Below are positions 30,135 through 40,113 of a DNA stretch of 64,000 bases, piece after piece (within the stretch, counting starts at the first letter, position 1; each line of letters begins with the position of its first letter). The notes below the pieces were generated by a model. The model was not told the origin of the DNA and did no database searches. It was given only the letters and a program-made list of their open reading frames with translations. The translations under genes were made by a program, and so were the position numbers. Source of the DNA: Strigamia acuminata (Eukaryota > Arthropoda > Chilopoda > Geophilomorpha > Linotaeniidae); assembly GCA_949358305.1 (NCBI GenBank), contig OX442314.1, forward strand, positions 56,243,369 through 56,307,368, read 5' to 3'.

Positions 30135-33100
30135 ATTAAAACAGACCCATTCGATTTCTCGGAATTTTCAGATGATTTATTTGAATTATCTGGAAAGGAT
30201 CAGAAACCCCCACCAATTGTACTTGCAACCAAATTAAATAAGGAACTATTCAAGTGGGACGACTTGAACCTTGATTTAATTCCTACAGCAGAGCACGCCA
30301 ACAGTAACACTGGCGGCGTGATGGAAGGATTCGACGCAATGACGAAACAATTGGAGGGACTCAGCATCTTCAACCACGGTGGAAAGTGGAATGTGAAGAA
30401 ATTCAGTAACCTCCGACGTTTAGATCAACGCGGAGTTACGGCATTCGTGAAAACACTGACTGACCGACATTCTGACGACCCTCGTATGAGAGTTCAGATT
30501 GGAGGTTTGAAGTTCAATGCTCTAATGGACTCTGGTGCAACCCAGTGTTTCATTGGAATGCAACTTCTATCTCAAACCAACGCAGAACCCGATTATATCC
30601 AAGAATGTCCTCGGGGAATGCGAGTTTGTGCAGTAGGAATTAGTCACGTACCACTTGGACAAATTACACTTTGTGTCAAGTGGGCAGGCGGACTAAAATA
30701 TACACCAATCAACTTTATTATCCTGAAACCTGGAGTATGTGATCTTATCATTGGTCACAACTTCATGCGACGCGCCGGAATTGACCTAAGAGCGAAAAGA
30801 GGATCGTTCACATGCGATTCCATGCCTGGATGGTCGGCTCCCTACGAAACTAGAGAGTCAGACTGTGAATTGGCACGTATCCGTACACTCGATGCTAATG
30901 GCGCCGAGACTCACACGCCTGCTGATTGGGCTGAAAAGCTTGTCACAGACTGTGATAGTACGGACGAACGTAAGGACCAACTAAAAGCGGTTATTTTAGC
31001 GATAAAAGACGTTTTTAGAGACAAAGTAGGCTGTACCAACCTTGCCAAGCATAAAATCACTTTGAAAAAAGATGCTAAATGGCGAGTCCAACCGTATCGA
31101 ATGTACAACCCGGCCAAGAAGGCCATCATGACTGAATTGGTCGAAGAGTTGGAGGCCGATGATCTAATCGAGCCTGCAACTGGCCCTTACATCAGTCATC
31201 CCGTGATTGTAGCTAAGCCCAATGGCAAATATCGACTCTGCATCGATTATCGTTGGCTTAATGCAATTACGGAACTCGACACAATACAAATGCCTAGTAT
31301 CGACCTGTTGATCCACAGTACGAATAAGGCCAAGTATTTCACATCATTAGATCTAACACAGGGATATCATCAAATGGAGATGCAAGAGGAGGATCGTTGT
31401 AAAACTGCCTTCTACACACCAAAGGGAAACTATCAATTTAAAAGGATGCCCTTTGGTCTTTGCAATGCTCCTTGTTCTTTCCAGAACTTGATGAGCCGAG
31501 TGATGGGTGACTCGCTGCATAAGCATGTCCTCGTCTACTTGGATGATTTGATCATCTTCTCCCACTCCTGGAAAGAACACTTGGACCACATAAAGGACGT
31601 GTTAGAAAAGCTCCAAAAAGCTAATTTAACAATCAACAAAGCCAAATCAAAATTTGGAAGAACTTCACTAAAGTTCTTGGGTCATTATATCACACCGGAA
31701 GGTTTGAATGCTGACCCCGACAAGATCAAGTCTGTGAAGGCTTTTCCCGAACCCACCTGTTCAAAGGATGTACAGAGGTTTCATGGTCTGTCCAATTTCT
31801 TTAGGAAGTTTATTCCTAAACATGCGGATATCGCTAGACCACTCACCTCAATCATGCATAACAATGCTGCTTTTGTGTGGGGTAAGGAACAGAAAGACGC
31901 ATTTGAAAAGATCAAAGAGATTTTGTGCGATAAAAACCAAGTTTTGCATATGCCCGATATGTCAAAACCTATGGTAGTAATGACTGACGCGTCCCATACA
32001 GGGCTCGGTGCAGTCCTCTGCCAAGATGTCGAAGTGTTTAACGAAAAAACACAGAAAATGATGATGGTCCCAAAACCCGTTGCTTATGCGAGCCGAGTTT
32101 TACGAGGGGCTGAAGAACGTTATTCCACTCCCGAACTGGAATGTTTGGCAGTTGTGTGGGCAGTTGATCGCTTCCGCCCATACTTGGAATACACGACGTT
32201 CACGCTGGAGTCGGATGCGCAAGCATTAGGCTGGCTAATGAGAACGCCAGAACCATCCGGCCGATTTGGTCGCTGGGCAGTGAAAATCCAGTGCGGAGCA
32301 TTCAAGATTGTGTTCAGAAAAGGCGCCCTGAACCAGGTAGCCGACGCTCTATCAAGAGCGCCGTTATCTGCAATGGATACGCCTATTACCGATTACATTG
32401 AGCCGGTAGAAATTAACCAATTCTATCCTCTATGGACCGGTAATAAGAAGACTCAAGTCATTCCAGTTGAAGGACGACGTCACTTTCTAACAAATGTGAA
32501 TGTTCGTTTTAACGATTTCTCCGAATTAAATGAAGAAAATTCAAATAATTCTGGAGAAAAGGGGGAAGTGAATGAGAAAGGCAAAACGAAACATCAAACA
32601 ACAGTATTTAGTGCATTAACCGATGTACTAAATCAAGTTCCCCCAACCCGAGCCGAAATAATCGCAGAACAATTGTTGGATGATGATTGTAAAAAGATTA
32701 TGGCCCACTTGAAGTTAAGTGAGGAAGACCAAGAATTAGAGACAGATCTAGACTGGCTAAATACCATAGCTGGATACTGTTTGGATGAAAGTGGGGAGGA
32801 CGGTAGTAAAATGCTCATTTTCTTCCGTCCCACTTTTGAAGAGGAGTTGAACGACTCCGGAAATGGATTTAAGGCCGTGATTCCTAAATCTCTTGTAAGA
32901 AGAGCTTTATTTGCCTGTCACGGTCACCCCCTTTGTGGACATGCAGGTATGAGCAAGACTCTGGAAAGAGCGAAGCTCATTTATTACTGGCCAAAGATGA
33001 CTAGGGATACGCGCAACTATGTCCGTGGTTGCCCGCATTGCCAGCAGTACAAGCCGAGCCAGCACCGAAAACATCGAGCGGCTTACACGCCGCATAATAT

Positions 33101-34358
33101 GACGAATCCATGGGAAACCGTGAGTATCGACTTGATGGGCCCCAAGCCCGCTGGTCGATCGAAGTTACAATGGATATTAGTGATAATAGACCATTGCACC
33201 AAATGGGTTGAAGTATTCGCGTTGACAAAGGCCTCTAGCGAGAGCATTGTCAACAAGATGAGTGACGTTTTTCATCGTTGGGGTTACCCCAAAAAGATAT
33301 TGTCAGATAATGGAAGACAATTCGTGTCTACTGTCTATAGTGATTTTTGTAAAAAACATCATATAGACATGGCACATGTCAGCCCCTATCATGCCTCGGC
33401 TAACCCGACAGAAAGGGCTAACCGTGACTTGAAGATGATGCTGGCAATTTATTCTGATGTGCACTCTCACTGGCCACGATTCTTGAACGAATTCGCGTTT
33501 GCCACGAGAACGGCCATCTCGGATGCAACCGGATTCAGCCCGATGATGCTGAACACGGGAAGAACGGTACCACTACCATTCGATCCACGTATGGTGGAAC
33601 ACGGGGTAAAGTTCGATAAGAACAAACCCGAAGAATACGTACATGGCATTCTGGATGTGCTTAGAAGAGCACATCAAGAAATGCACCGGAAAATCCAGGA
33701 GAATTATGTCCGACATGACAAGATTCACCGCAACAAATATCATATTTGTCAGTATGCTGTTGGCGATCTAGTCTGGAAAGCTACACATATACTGTCAAAT
33801 AAAGAAAAGGGAATCACCGCTGGTTTCGCCGAAAAGCGAGACGGCCCCTGGGAAATCACAGCAGTATTAAAAGGAGGCTCGTATTCATTACGAAAAGTTG
33901 CTGACGGATCAATTGAGAAATCAATTAATATCCAGGATTTGTCACCTTATATCCCGTCATTTCCGGTTGAAGCTTGGTCGGAAAACCAAACTGAAGGCAG
34001 TGAAGGGATTCATCCAACCCCAAGTTGGATGGACGAACACTTCCCTGTCTCGCAACAGACAGAAGAAGAGGTTGTCCCCATGGAAACGGAGGATACCGTC
34101 GAAAACGATATTCTCCAACCCCCGGACGAAGTCGTTGAGGGAGTTATCGAAAATAACGAACTTGAACATATAAAGAGAAGAAATAAAAAATTATTACGGG
34201 CTGAAAGACGTTCTAAACGAACTCCTAAGCCTAATCGACAATTTAGCGATGATTTCGTGCAAAAAATGCAAGAAATAAGTATTTCCGAAAAGAATATTTA
34301 TTTCACGAAACATGCACACCTCTACTTTGAAGAGACGACTCATCCATGCTATTTTTAA
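30099..34358 (+). CDS. Gypsy-Q pol (protease, RT, RNase H, integrase)
   Basis: The frame is entered by -1 slippage at 30093-30099 and is open to the TAA at 34358; there is no ATG near its start, which supports frameshift expression. Numbering from 30264: protease LMDSGATQCF near 88; reverse transcriptase with FTSLDLTQGYHQ and VYLDDLIIF near 425; RNase H TDASHTGLGAVL near 574; integrase zinc region HGHPLCGHAG...CPHCQQYK near 885-930; core aspartates in SIDLMGPKP near 955 and SDNGRQF near 1015; glutamate in PTERAN near 1049. The C-terminal tail, about 250 residues, is acidic then basic, and no chromodomain could be recognised. All catalytic residues are present, so the protein looks functional. 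Confidence 0.95.
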   Translation, partial: RLEGVEPTISAPIKTDPFDFSEFSDDLFELSGKDQKPPPIVLATKLNKELFKWDDLNLDLIPTAEHANSNTGGVMEGFDAMTKQLEGLSIFNHGGKWNVKKFSNLRRLDQRGVTAFVKTLTDRHSDDPRMRVQIGGLKFNALMDSGATQCFIGMQLLSQTNAEPDYIQECPRGMRVCAVGISHVPLGQITLCVKWAGGLKYTPINFIILKPGVCDLIIGHNFMRRAGIDLRAKRGSFTCDSMPGWSAPYETRESDCELARIRTLDANGAETHTPADWAEKLVTDCDSTDERKDQLKAVILAIKDVFRDKVGCTNLAKHKITLKKDAKWRVQPYRMYNPAKKAIMTELVEELEADDLIEPATGPYISHPVIVAKPNGKYRLCIDYRWLNAITELDTIQMPSIDLLIHSTNKAKYFTSLDLTQGYHQMEMQEEDRCKTAFYTPKGNYQFKRMPFGLCNAPCSFQNLMSRVMGDSLHKHVLVYLDDLIIFSHSWKEHLDHIKDVLEKLQKANLTINKAKSKFGRTSLKFLGHYITPEGLNADPDKIKSVKAFPEPTCSKDVQRFHGLSNFFRKFIPKHADIARPLTSIMHNNAAFVWGKEQKDAFEKIKEILCDKNQVLHMPDMSKPMVVMTDASHTGLGAVLCQDVEVFNEKTQKMMMVPKPVAYASRVLRGAEERYSTPELECLAVVWAVDRFRPYLEYTTFTLESDAQALGWLMRTPEPSGRFGRWAVKIQCGAFKIVFRKGALNQVADALSRAPLSAMDTPITDYIEPVEINQFYPLWTGNKKTQVIPVEGRRHFLTNVNVRFNDFSELNEENSNNSGEKGEVNEKGKTKHQTTVFSALTDVLNQVPPTRAEIIAEQLLDDDCKKIMAHLKLSEEDQELETDLDWLNTIAGYCLDESGEDGSKMLIFFRPTFEEELNDSGNGFKAVIPKSLVRRALFACHGHPLCGHAGMSKTLERAKLIYYWPKMTRDTRNYVRGCPHCQQYKPSQHRKHRAAYTPHNMTNPWETVSIDLMGPKPAGRSKLQWILVIIDHCTKWVEVFALTKASSESIVNKMSDVFHRWGYPKKILSDNGRQFVSTVYSDFCKKHHIDMAHVSPYHASANPTERANRDLKMMLAIYSDVHSHWPRFLNEFAFATRTAISDATGFSPMMLNTGRTVPLPFDPRMVEHGVKFDKNKPEEYVHGILDVLRRAHQEMHRKIQENYVRHDKIHRNKYHICQYAVGDLVWKATHILSNKEKGITAGFAEKRDGPWEITAVLKGGSYSLRKVADGSIEKSINIQDLSPYIPSFPVEAWSENQTEGSEGIHPTPSWMDEHFPVSQQTEEEVVPMETEDTVENDILQPPDEVVEGVIENNELEHIKRRNKKLLRAERRSKRTPKPNRQFSDDFVQKMQEISISEKNIYFTKHAHLYFEETTHPCYF

Positions 34359-34899
34359 AACAAGATAGTGTAAATGAGTCATCAACCAATCACAGAGCTC
34401 GGTCTAAAAAATAGACACCTGCTTTGAGGTTGACCTGTGAACTCACTCTCGTTAGTTCCACTACAGCTGACACATCGCTTAACAATTGGTCATCTCGTGA
34501 AGTTTTCTGTCAACGCGAAAAATCGGATAAATTGTGAGTGAATTAATTTACACAAGTCTCAAAAAAGACAACTTTTATTCGGTTTTATTTTAGTTAGGAA
34601 GTTTGCCCAAACTTCGTAGCTAAACCACGTGGGTTTAGGCCCGGAAAACTTCGTCTCGTCGAATTTATTCGACAGTCACCGACACCGGACGTTAATACGC
34701 GCTTGTTGGAACGAACAACGAGGTTTCGTAGTAAGTTAAATTTATTTAACGATAAGTTTAACCTTATTCCTAAAGAATTAAGTCTCCAAACCACATTCTG
34801 TTAGGAAACTACGTCCGTCATTCAACGGTGCGAACACAACTACGTCAGCGGAAGAGATTTTCGTGATTTTCAACGAAGTTACGAACAAAAGATTCAACA
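34359..34899 (+). other. Spacer between pol and ORF3, putative ORF3 leader
   Basis: No gene. A good 3' splice site (TTTTATTCGGTTTTATTTTAG, AG at 34592-34593) would start an exon ending at the ORF3 donor at 34906. This suggests that ORF3 is made from a doubly spliced subgenomic RNA; the upstream donor was not identified. Confidence 0.45.
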
Positions 34900-37488
34900 A
34901 TGAGTGGTAAAGTGTTATTTTTGTATGATAAAATATTCAAATACACCGCCATTAACTTGAGAAGTTATCTAGAAAGATAAAACTCGCCAAGTCATGTCAT
35001 AAAGTACAGGAAGTTCTCACTAGAGGGTGTTCGCCACCTTTTGAACACGTATTAGGAATCCAGTATCTGAATTATCGTCTTTTAATCGATTAAATTAAAT
35101 TGTTAAATTTATTAGTCGGTTAAAGGATAATATTTATGATATTACGGACCTTTCCAAAAAAGGAAAATACGTAAATTGAGATGTTCTATGTTCGATTTAA
35201 ATATTTAAACTCAACCGTTTAAAAATATTTGATTGTTCAGTGTTTCGCAATAATGACGGTCAGAATATAGACGGAGTAACTCACCTTACTCCCCTATTTA
35301 ATATTCCAATCTCTGTAAAGAGAATATCCAGGAAGGAGGACTTAATATATTTATTCCACGATAAATATATTAGAATGTTAGCGGTTTATTTGAATTAATA
35401 CATTTATTTTACAATAAAGGCATTAATTATTGGTGACTTGTTGGTATTTATATGTTTATGTCACGATAAATATATTAAGTATCGGCGATTCATCTGGAGT
35501 AGGTTATTTTTCGATAACTCTAATTCATTTGATGTGATTTCTCGAATTTAGGAAAGGATCGAGGGCCACGTAGGTCACCAAATAAACGTCGCCACGTCCA
35601 TTACGATCACTCGTCGACGTCAGGCGATTCAAGTCCTGACCGCGGTAGGCCGCCCCGAAACGAAGAGACTTCAAGGTCTGATGGCTTTCAAGCTGTATTG
35701 GACTGGGCCAAGGCACGAGGAAAGGAGTTACCCGACTACCTGAGGAAATTGTTAAAGTCTGCAGAGTCAGCGGGAACCTATTCTTCCGGCAGAGAATGTG
35801 CTCAGGCCATAATGGATTGGGCCAAAGCAAGGGGAAAAGAACTGCCCGACTATCTGAAGAAGTTAGTGAAGTCAGCGGAAGCTTCGGGAACGTCCTCAAA
35901 GGAAAACACGCTTCAAGTCACGATTGGAGACGAGTCCTGGAATCGGCCTTCCACTTCTGCGTCTCAGTCCTCGCACTCCAGAGAGAGAAGCAGCCGCTCT
36001 GTTCGTACTAGCAATCACCCGTACCGTCCGCATTTCCATTCTGAGAATGAACCACCACGTCCGTTGACTGAACAGCCACGAGTGGTCTATCATTACTCGT
36101 CGCAAAAGCCAGCTCGAACCAATACGAGTTCCAACTGGACGGAATATCGACCGACCCAGTATCGCAGCAGCCATGTCACTCAGAAAAAGAGAGAGACGAA
36201 AGCAGCAGCAAAGCCAGTTCCAGCCAAAACCACGCCGATCCTCCCTAAAGAAAAACTGGACGCAGCCACAGCCGCAATCGTAAAGGAACTGAAGAAGGCC
36301 GCACCAATCGAGGGCACCAAAGCAGAGCGCAGAGAAATTGTGGAAAAGGCCGTTAACGTCATTCTTCCAAAATGTCGTCTCCCTTACGATGAACGTGTGG
36401 AGGTTACGTGCCCGTTTTGCAATGGCGGAGGCTGGGCGATAGGAATCGTGCAAGGATGTCACGCAATGCTGTGCCCGAATTGTTCCGGGTGGAAAATTCG
36501 TGAGAAAATCTCGCCGTGGAATGACAATGTCCTGCCTTACGTGGTGATGGGGACCTCGCAGCCTGGACCCCGTATATGGTCCACCTGCGACCCCTGTCAA
36601 GTGATTCACTCCCATTTAGGAGAGGTGATCCTAGTAGACCCACGGTTCATCGTAGACAATCACCGACCCGGCGGTTACGAGGTTACCACTTGGACTCAGG
36701 ACGAGGTCCGAATGCTCGCCAATTTAAGCTTAAAAGCTAAAAAGGCAAATGAAGAATTGGAAGTGAAGCAAGCAGCACAACTGGCGATGACTCCGGTCAC
36801 CGAGGCAACGATCCAATGTGGAGCCACTCAACCAACTGAGACGTCCAAGACCCCCACACCGGTGGAGTCTCCCAAGACGGCAACACCTCCACCAGGCCCC
36901 CCAGCCAAGAAGTTGCCAGCATTGAAGTCCGTTGTGACGGCGTACCCGTTCATGGTTCCGGCAGGCATCACAAATGAACACGCGGCCGAGTGCGAGATTG
37001 ACCACTACACTCCCATCATCAGGGAAGCCGCCTTGGACATTTCTCGACGATTAAACCAGAAGCGCAACGTTTATTACCAGTTGCCCATTCTCGTTATGAG
37101 ATGGATAATGAATCCACTGCGCACTGAGCCTTTTCCTGTGTTGGAACACATATGGGCGCGCTTGCTCGAACGTGTGAGCCAACTTCCCGCCGCCATCCAT
37201 ATCCGCGCAGATTGGAGTGTCGAGCTACCGACAGCTGAAGAGGTGTACAACCAGGAACGACAAGCCAGGGACCCACCAATTGCTAGCTTGCGCCCGTTAC
37301 CCGACGGATTCGCCGCCAGAGTTGGTCGACCAAGTACGTCGAGAGGGATTTCCCCGAGTGTGGAGACTCCGCTGCCGAGAAGTTCGTCGGAGGACTCGAC
37401 CAAACTTATCATTGACGAGAGTACCGACCCTGAGCCGAACAAGAAGGATGATGGAGAAGCAGATGGCCGCAAAAGCCCCATCATTTAG
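34900..37488 (+). CDS. Gypsy-Q third gene (ORF3): zinc-motif protein of unknown function, spliced
   Basis: Predicted exons 34900-34906 (ATG AGT G) and 35552-37488. The intron runs from GTAAAG to TTCTCGAATTTAG, and the join keeps frame and supplies the only plausible start (MSGKDRGPRRSPNKRR). About 647 residues. A basic RS-rich N-terminus is followed by two copies of DWAKARGKELPDYL near 52 and 91, a C4 motif (CPFC near 289, CPNC near 310), PGGYEVTTWTQDEV near 376, a proline/threonine-rich linker, and a conserved C-terminal block with HAAECEIDHY near 478 and MRWIMNPLR near 518. There is no signal peptide or membrane segment, so it is not an envelope protein. Two decayed relatives lie elsewhere in the window. 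Function unknown; the zinc motif and basic N-terminus hint at nucleic-acid binding. Confidence 0.75.
34907..35551 (+). other. Predicted 645-bp intron of ORF3, hairpin-rich
   Basis: Donor G|GTAAAG and acceptor TTTAG|GAAAG. It contains perfect hairpins, for example AATATATTTAT (35344-35354) with ATAAATATATT (35361-35371), and GTTAT-6 nt-ATAAC near 35504-35519. No coding frame seen. Confidence 0.65.
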
Positions 37489-38235
37489 CCAGAAACGTTA
37501 CGTCCACGCATCGCGTCGTGTCGGACGATATTCGTCAAGTTGAGTTTTTAGCCTGTTCAGGCGATCAAAACCATTATTTATCCGAGGTCGTGTTGTGTTC
37601 ATTCCTGCTAAACGAACTAATTGTTAAAAAACTTTTATGTTTCTTCACCGAAATGTGCAACTAAAGAGTCGACACATTTTTAAACCGAACTAATTTTTGT
37701 AATGAAACTTTTTTTCGTGTTGTTTTCTACAGCCCAGAGGGGCGAATAATTTGAAGAGTTTATTTTTTCAATTTAAGTTGAACAAAATAATTTAACTGTG
37801 ATATTTGAGTTTTTCATTTTAACAAATGTAAATTTAATCTTTGTAACCCGAAAATTTTATTGGAACTTGTAATAGATCCAGATAACAATATATTATTTAA
37901 CGATAATTTATGTGTGTTTATTTTTCAAGAAATTAACAAGTTTTGAAAGAATAAAAAGAAAAAAAACTTTCGTTTGAACATTTAATAATTTGGTGATTAT
38001 TAAAGACTATTTCGGAGTTTAACGTGATGAATAAGTCCCGATGAACTATTATATATTTTCGTACGAAGATATATAATATACGAGATGAACTATTAAAATT
38101 ATATACGGAAAAATATAAATTTCATTAGTTGGTACATGCGTTAGTTGACTCTAACTGAAGAAGATTTGTCATGTATCGCAGTGAAGACGAATCAAGAGGG
38201 AATATTTTAAGATATGCCCCTTGATAAGGGGGATG
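37489..38235 (+). other. Gypsy-Q 3' untranslated region and polypurine tract
   Basis: AT-rich with further short hairpins around 38050-38120, no gene. The tract AAGGGGGATG just before the 3' LTR (about 38226-38235) is the likely plus-strand primer. Confidence 0.7.
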
Positions 38236-39934
38236 TATGACGAACACGGTATTGTTTACGCGATATCATGCCAAATCCCACCGATAGATGGCGCTGACGT
38301 CCATAAGCGGCAAATTCGAATAGGATTTGTCACTTGATGTAAAGTCACATAAAATATAACTTTTATGTGATTTTAAGGCAGAGAGTCGACTTTATCTTAT
38401 ATTTATGGAAATAAATACAGATATTATGTTGTTTCGTGGTAACTCTGCAAAGTTACCTCAAAACTAGGTTTAGGGGATTAAATCTCCCCCTCGCACCTGC
38501 TCCAAGCGTGGACCCCCGCGGATCAAGTTGAAAGACTTAATCCAAAAGTGTTCCTCGCTATCCAGTTCCTGTCCTGACCTAGCAGAGAGCTATGGCCTGT
38601 GTATCCAGTTCCTGTTGACCACCTGGACTGGAAATGTGTCCTGAGTATCCCATCACTCTGACCAGTGATTGGAGGGATTCAGGGGACCACTGCTCTCATT
38701 GGAGCAATGGTCAAGCTATTGTCCACCATGAGTATATATTTCCTTGCAACAGGAAGTAGCTCGCTCTTGACCAGATATTTTGACTATATGTTTTCTTGAG
38801 CCCATTCTACTACTCCGGTTGTCATGTTGATTGCGCAGACACTTGCTTGTCTGTTGATTGCGCAGTCAATGCCCCTTATACTGCGGGCCTATGACAACCT
38901 ACATACGGCGTACACTTGACGTGGAGATGGGTGATATGATGCCTCCATGTCCGGGTGCCCGATGACGGCTGTGTGGCCGTGAGGAGATCAGGTCGCGGCG
39001 ATGAGTAGTAAGAATCCCGTCGGGCCGGATATAATTCAACAAGTGTTCCACAAGGCCTGCCAGTTACAGTAAACCACGGCTGCCGAACAGCGTGTCGAAA
39101 ATGTAACATTAGGGTTGAAATAACTAAACTCGGAAAAGTTTAGTTAGATTAAATCCCCAGCTAGTTTATGTCACAACTCAGCATTGTGCATAAACATGGA
39201 TACTTCTTCCAGAACTGTACAAAACTGAAGACTAGCTACATTAGCATTTACTTGCCAGTAAATGTGTAGCTAAATTGCCAACTTTATGTAAGCAGAATTA
39301 TTACGAGTATTTACTGAAAAGTAATACTCTAATAAATGCATCCATTGCACGGAACCAGAAGTTATGATTGTAAACTTGCAACAGTTTACTCTCGTATGAA
39401 GAACCATTTGACGTATCACACCAATTATAGATGTCTTAAAACATCTATAAGAGGTCAATTGGTAAATGGCTCTCACAGGCCATTTAAACCAATAACCGCC
39501 CCAAGGTTGTGGCGATGCAGATACAGTCAACCGGAAGTCCTCGGATACTAACCTTTTCATTACAGATTCGAACCAGGACCAAATAATCAACCGATTCAGA
39601 CGACATCTTACCAGGACGAAGCCGATTGATACTATTATAGCGCCGCACAGGCAACTATATGTATAGTTTAATCGATAGTAATTTGGCCATTTGTCGGCAT
39701 AATTATTGTATAATTATATTTGATGCAAAATTGATTAATATAATCACTTTTCGGTGATTATATTTAGATATCAATAAATATGTTATGTCTTGATAACCAC
39801 CGGTTTCATTATTTTACCCAGTTCACACTTTAGGTTTGTTAACTTATCTCTCAACTACTAGAATTGATAGACTTGCTTGTTATGCCAAAATACACATTTT
39901 GAGCGGATAGCGTCATCGAAAGGTCATCGTCACA
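38236..39934 (+). repeat. Gypsy-Q 3' LTR
   Basis: 1699 bp, same length and content as the 5' LTR with no difference noticed; followed by the target duplicate acgt. Confidence 0.95.
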
Positions 39935-40113
39935 ACGTCACCACATCTGGTGTAACTTAAAAGATAACAAAGACTCGGGTTTTTCCTTCAAAATTTCGCA
40001 GAAGGCAATTAAAAACAGATTATAACAAAAATCCAAATATTCCCAACACCAATTTAACAGAAATTCAATAATAAATCAAAATCAATTATTTTAATAAAAC
40101 ACTAGTTTTCACA
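39935..40113 (-). repeat. BEL/Pao-2 3' LTR, second part
   Basis: It continues the LTR broken at 24644 and ends TAGTTTTCACA at 40113. Leaving out the 4-bp duplicate, the two parts add to 481 bp, against 483 bp for the other LTR. Confidence 0.9.

Larger units (their letters stand above)
24645..39934 (+). mobile_element. Gypsy-Q: complete 15.3-kb Gypsy element with a third gene
   Basis: Two 1699-bp LTRs (24645-26343, 38236-39934), which I could not tell apart, enclose a tRNA-Gln primer site, a 1.45-kb leader, gag, pol (-1 frame), a spliced third gene and a polypurine tract. A 4-bp target duplicate, acgt, lies at 24641-24644 and 39935-39938. LTR identity and intact genes point to a very recent insertion. 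It lies inside a BEL/Pao-2 LTR. The LTR starts TATGACG rather than TG, although TG sits two bases further out at the right copy. Confidence 0.95.

Noticed and set aside
30264-34358. A chromodomain at the end of Gypsy-Q pol (chromovirus type)
   Set aside because: The C-terminal tail is acidic then basic and lacks the aromatic cage pattern of a chromodomain.
35552-37488. Gypsy-Q ORF3 as an envelope gene
   Set aside because: No signal peptide, no membrane segment, no furin-like site or fusion peptide; the zinc motif and basic N-terminus point elsewhere.
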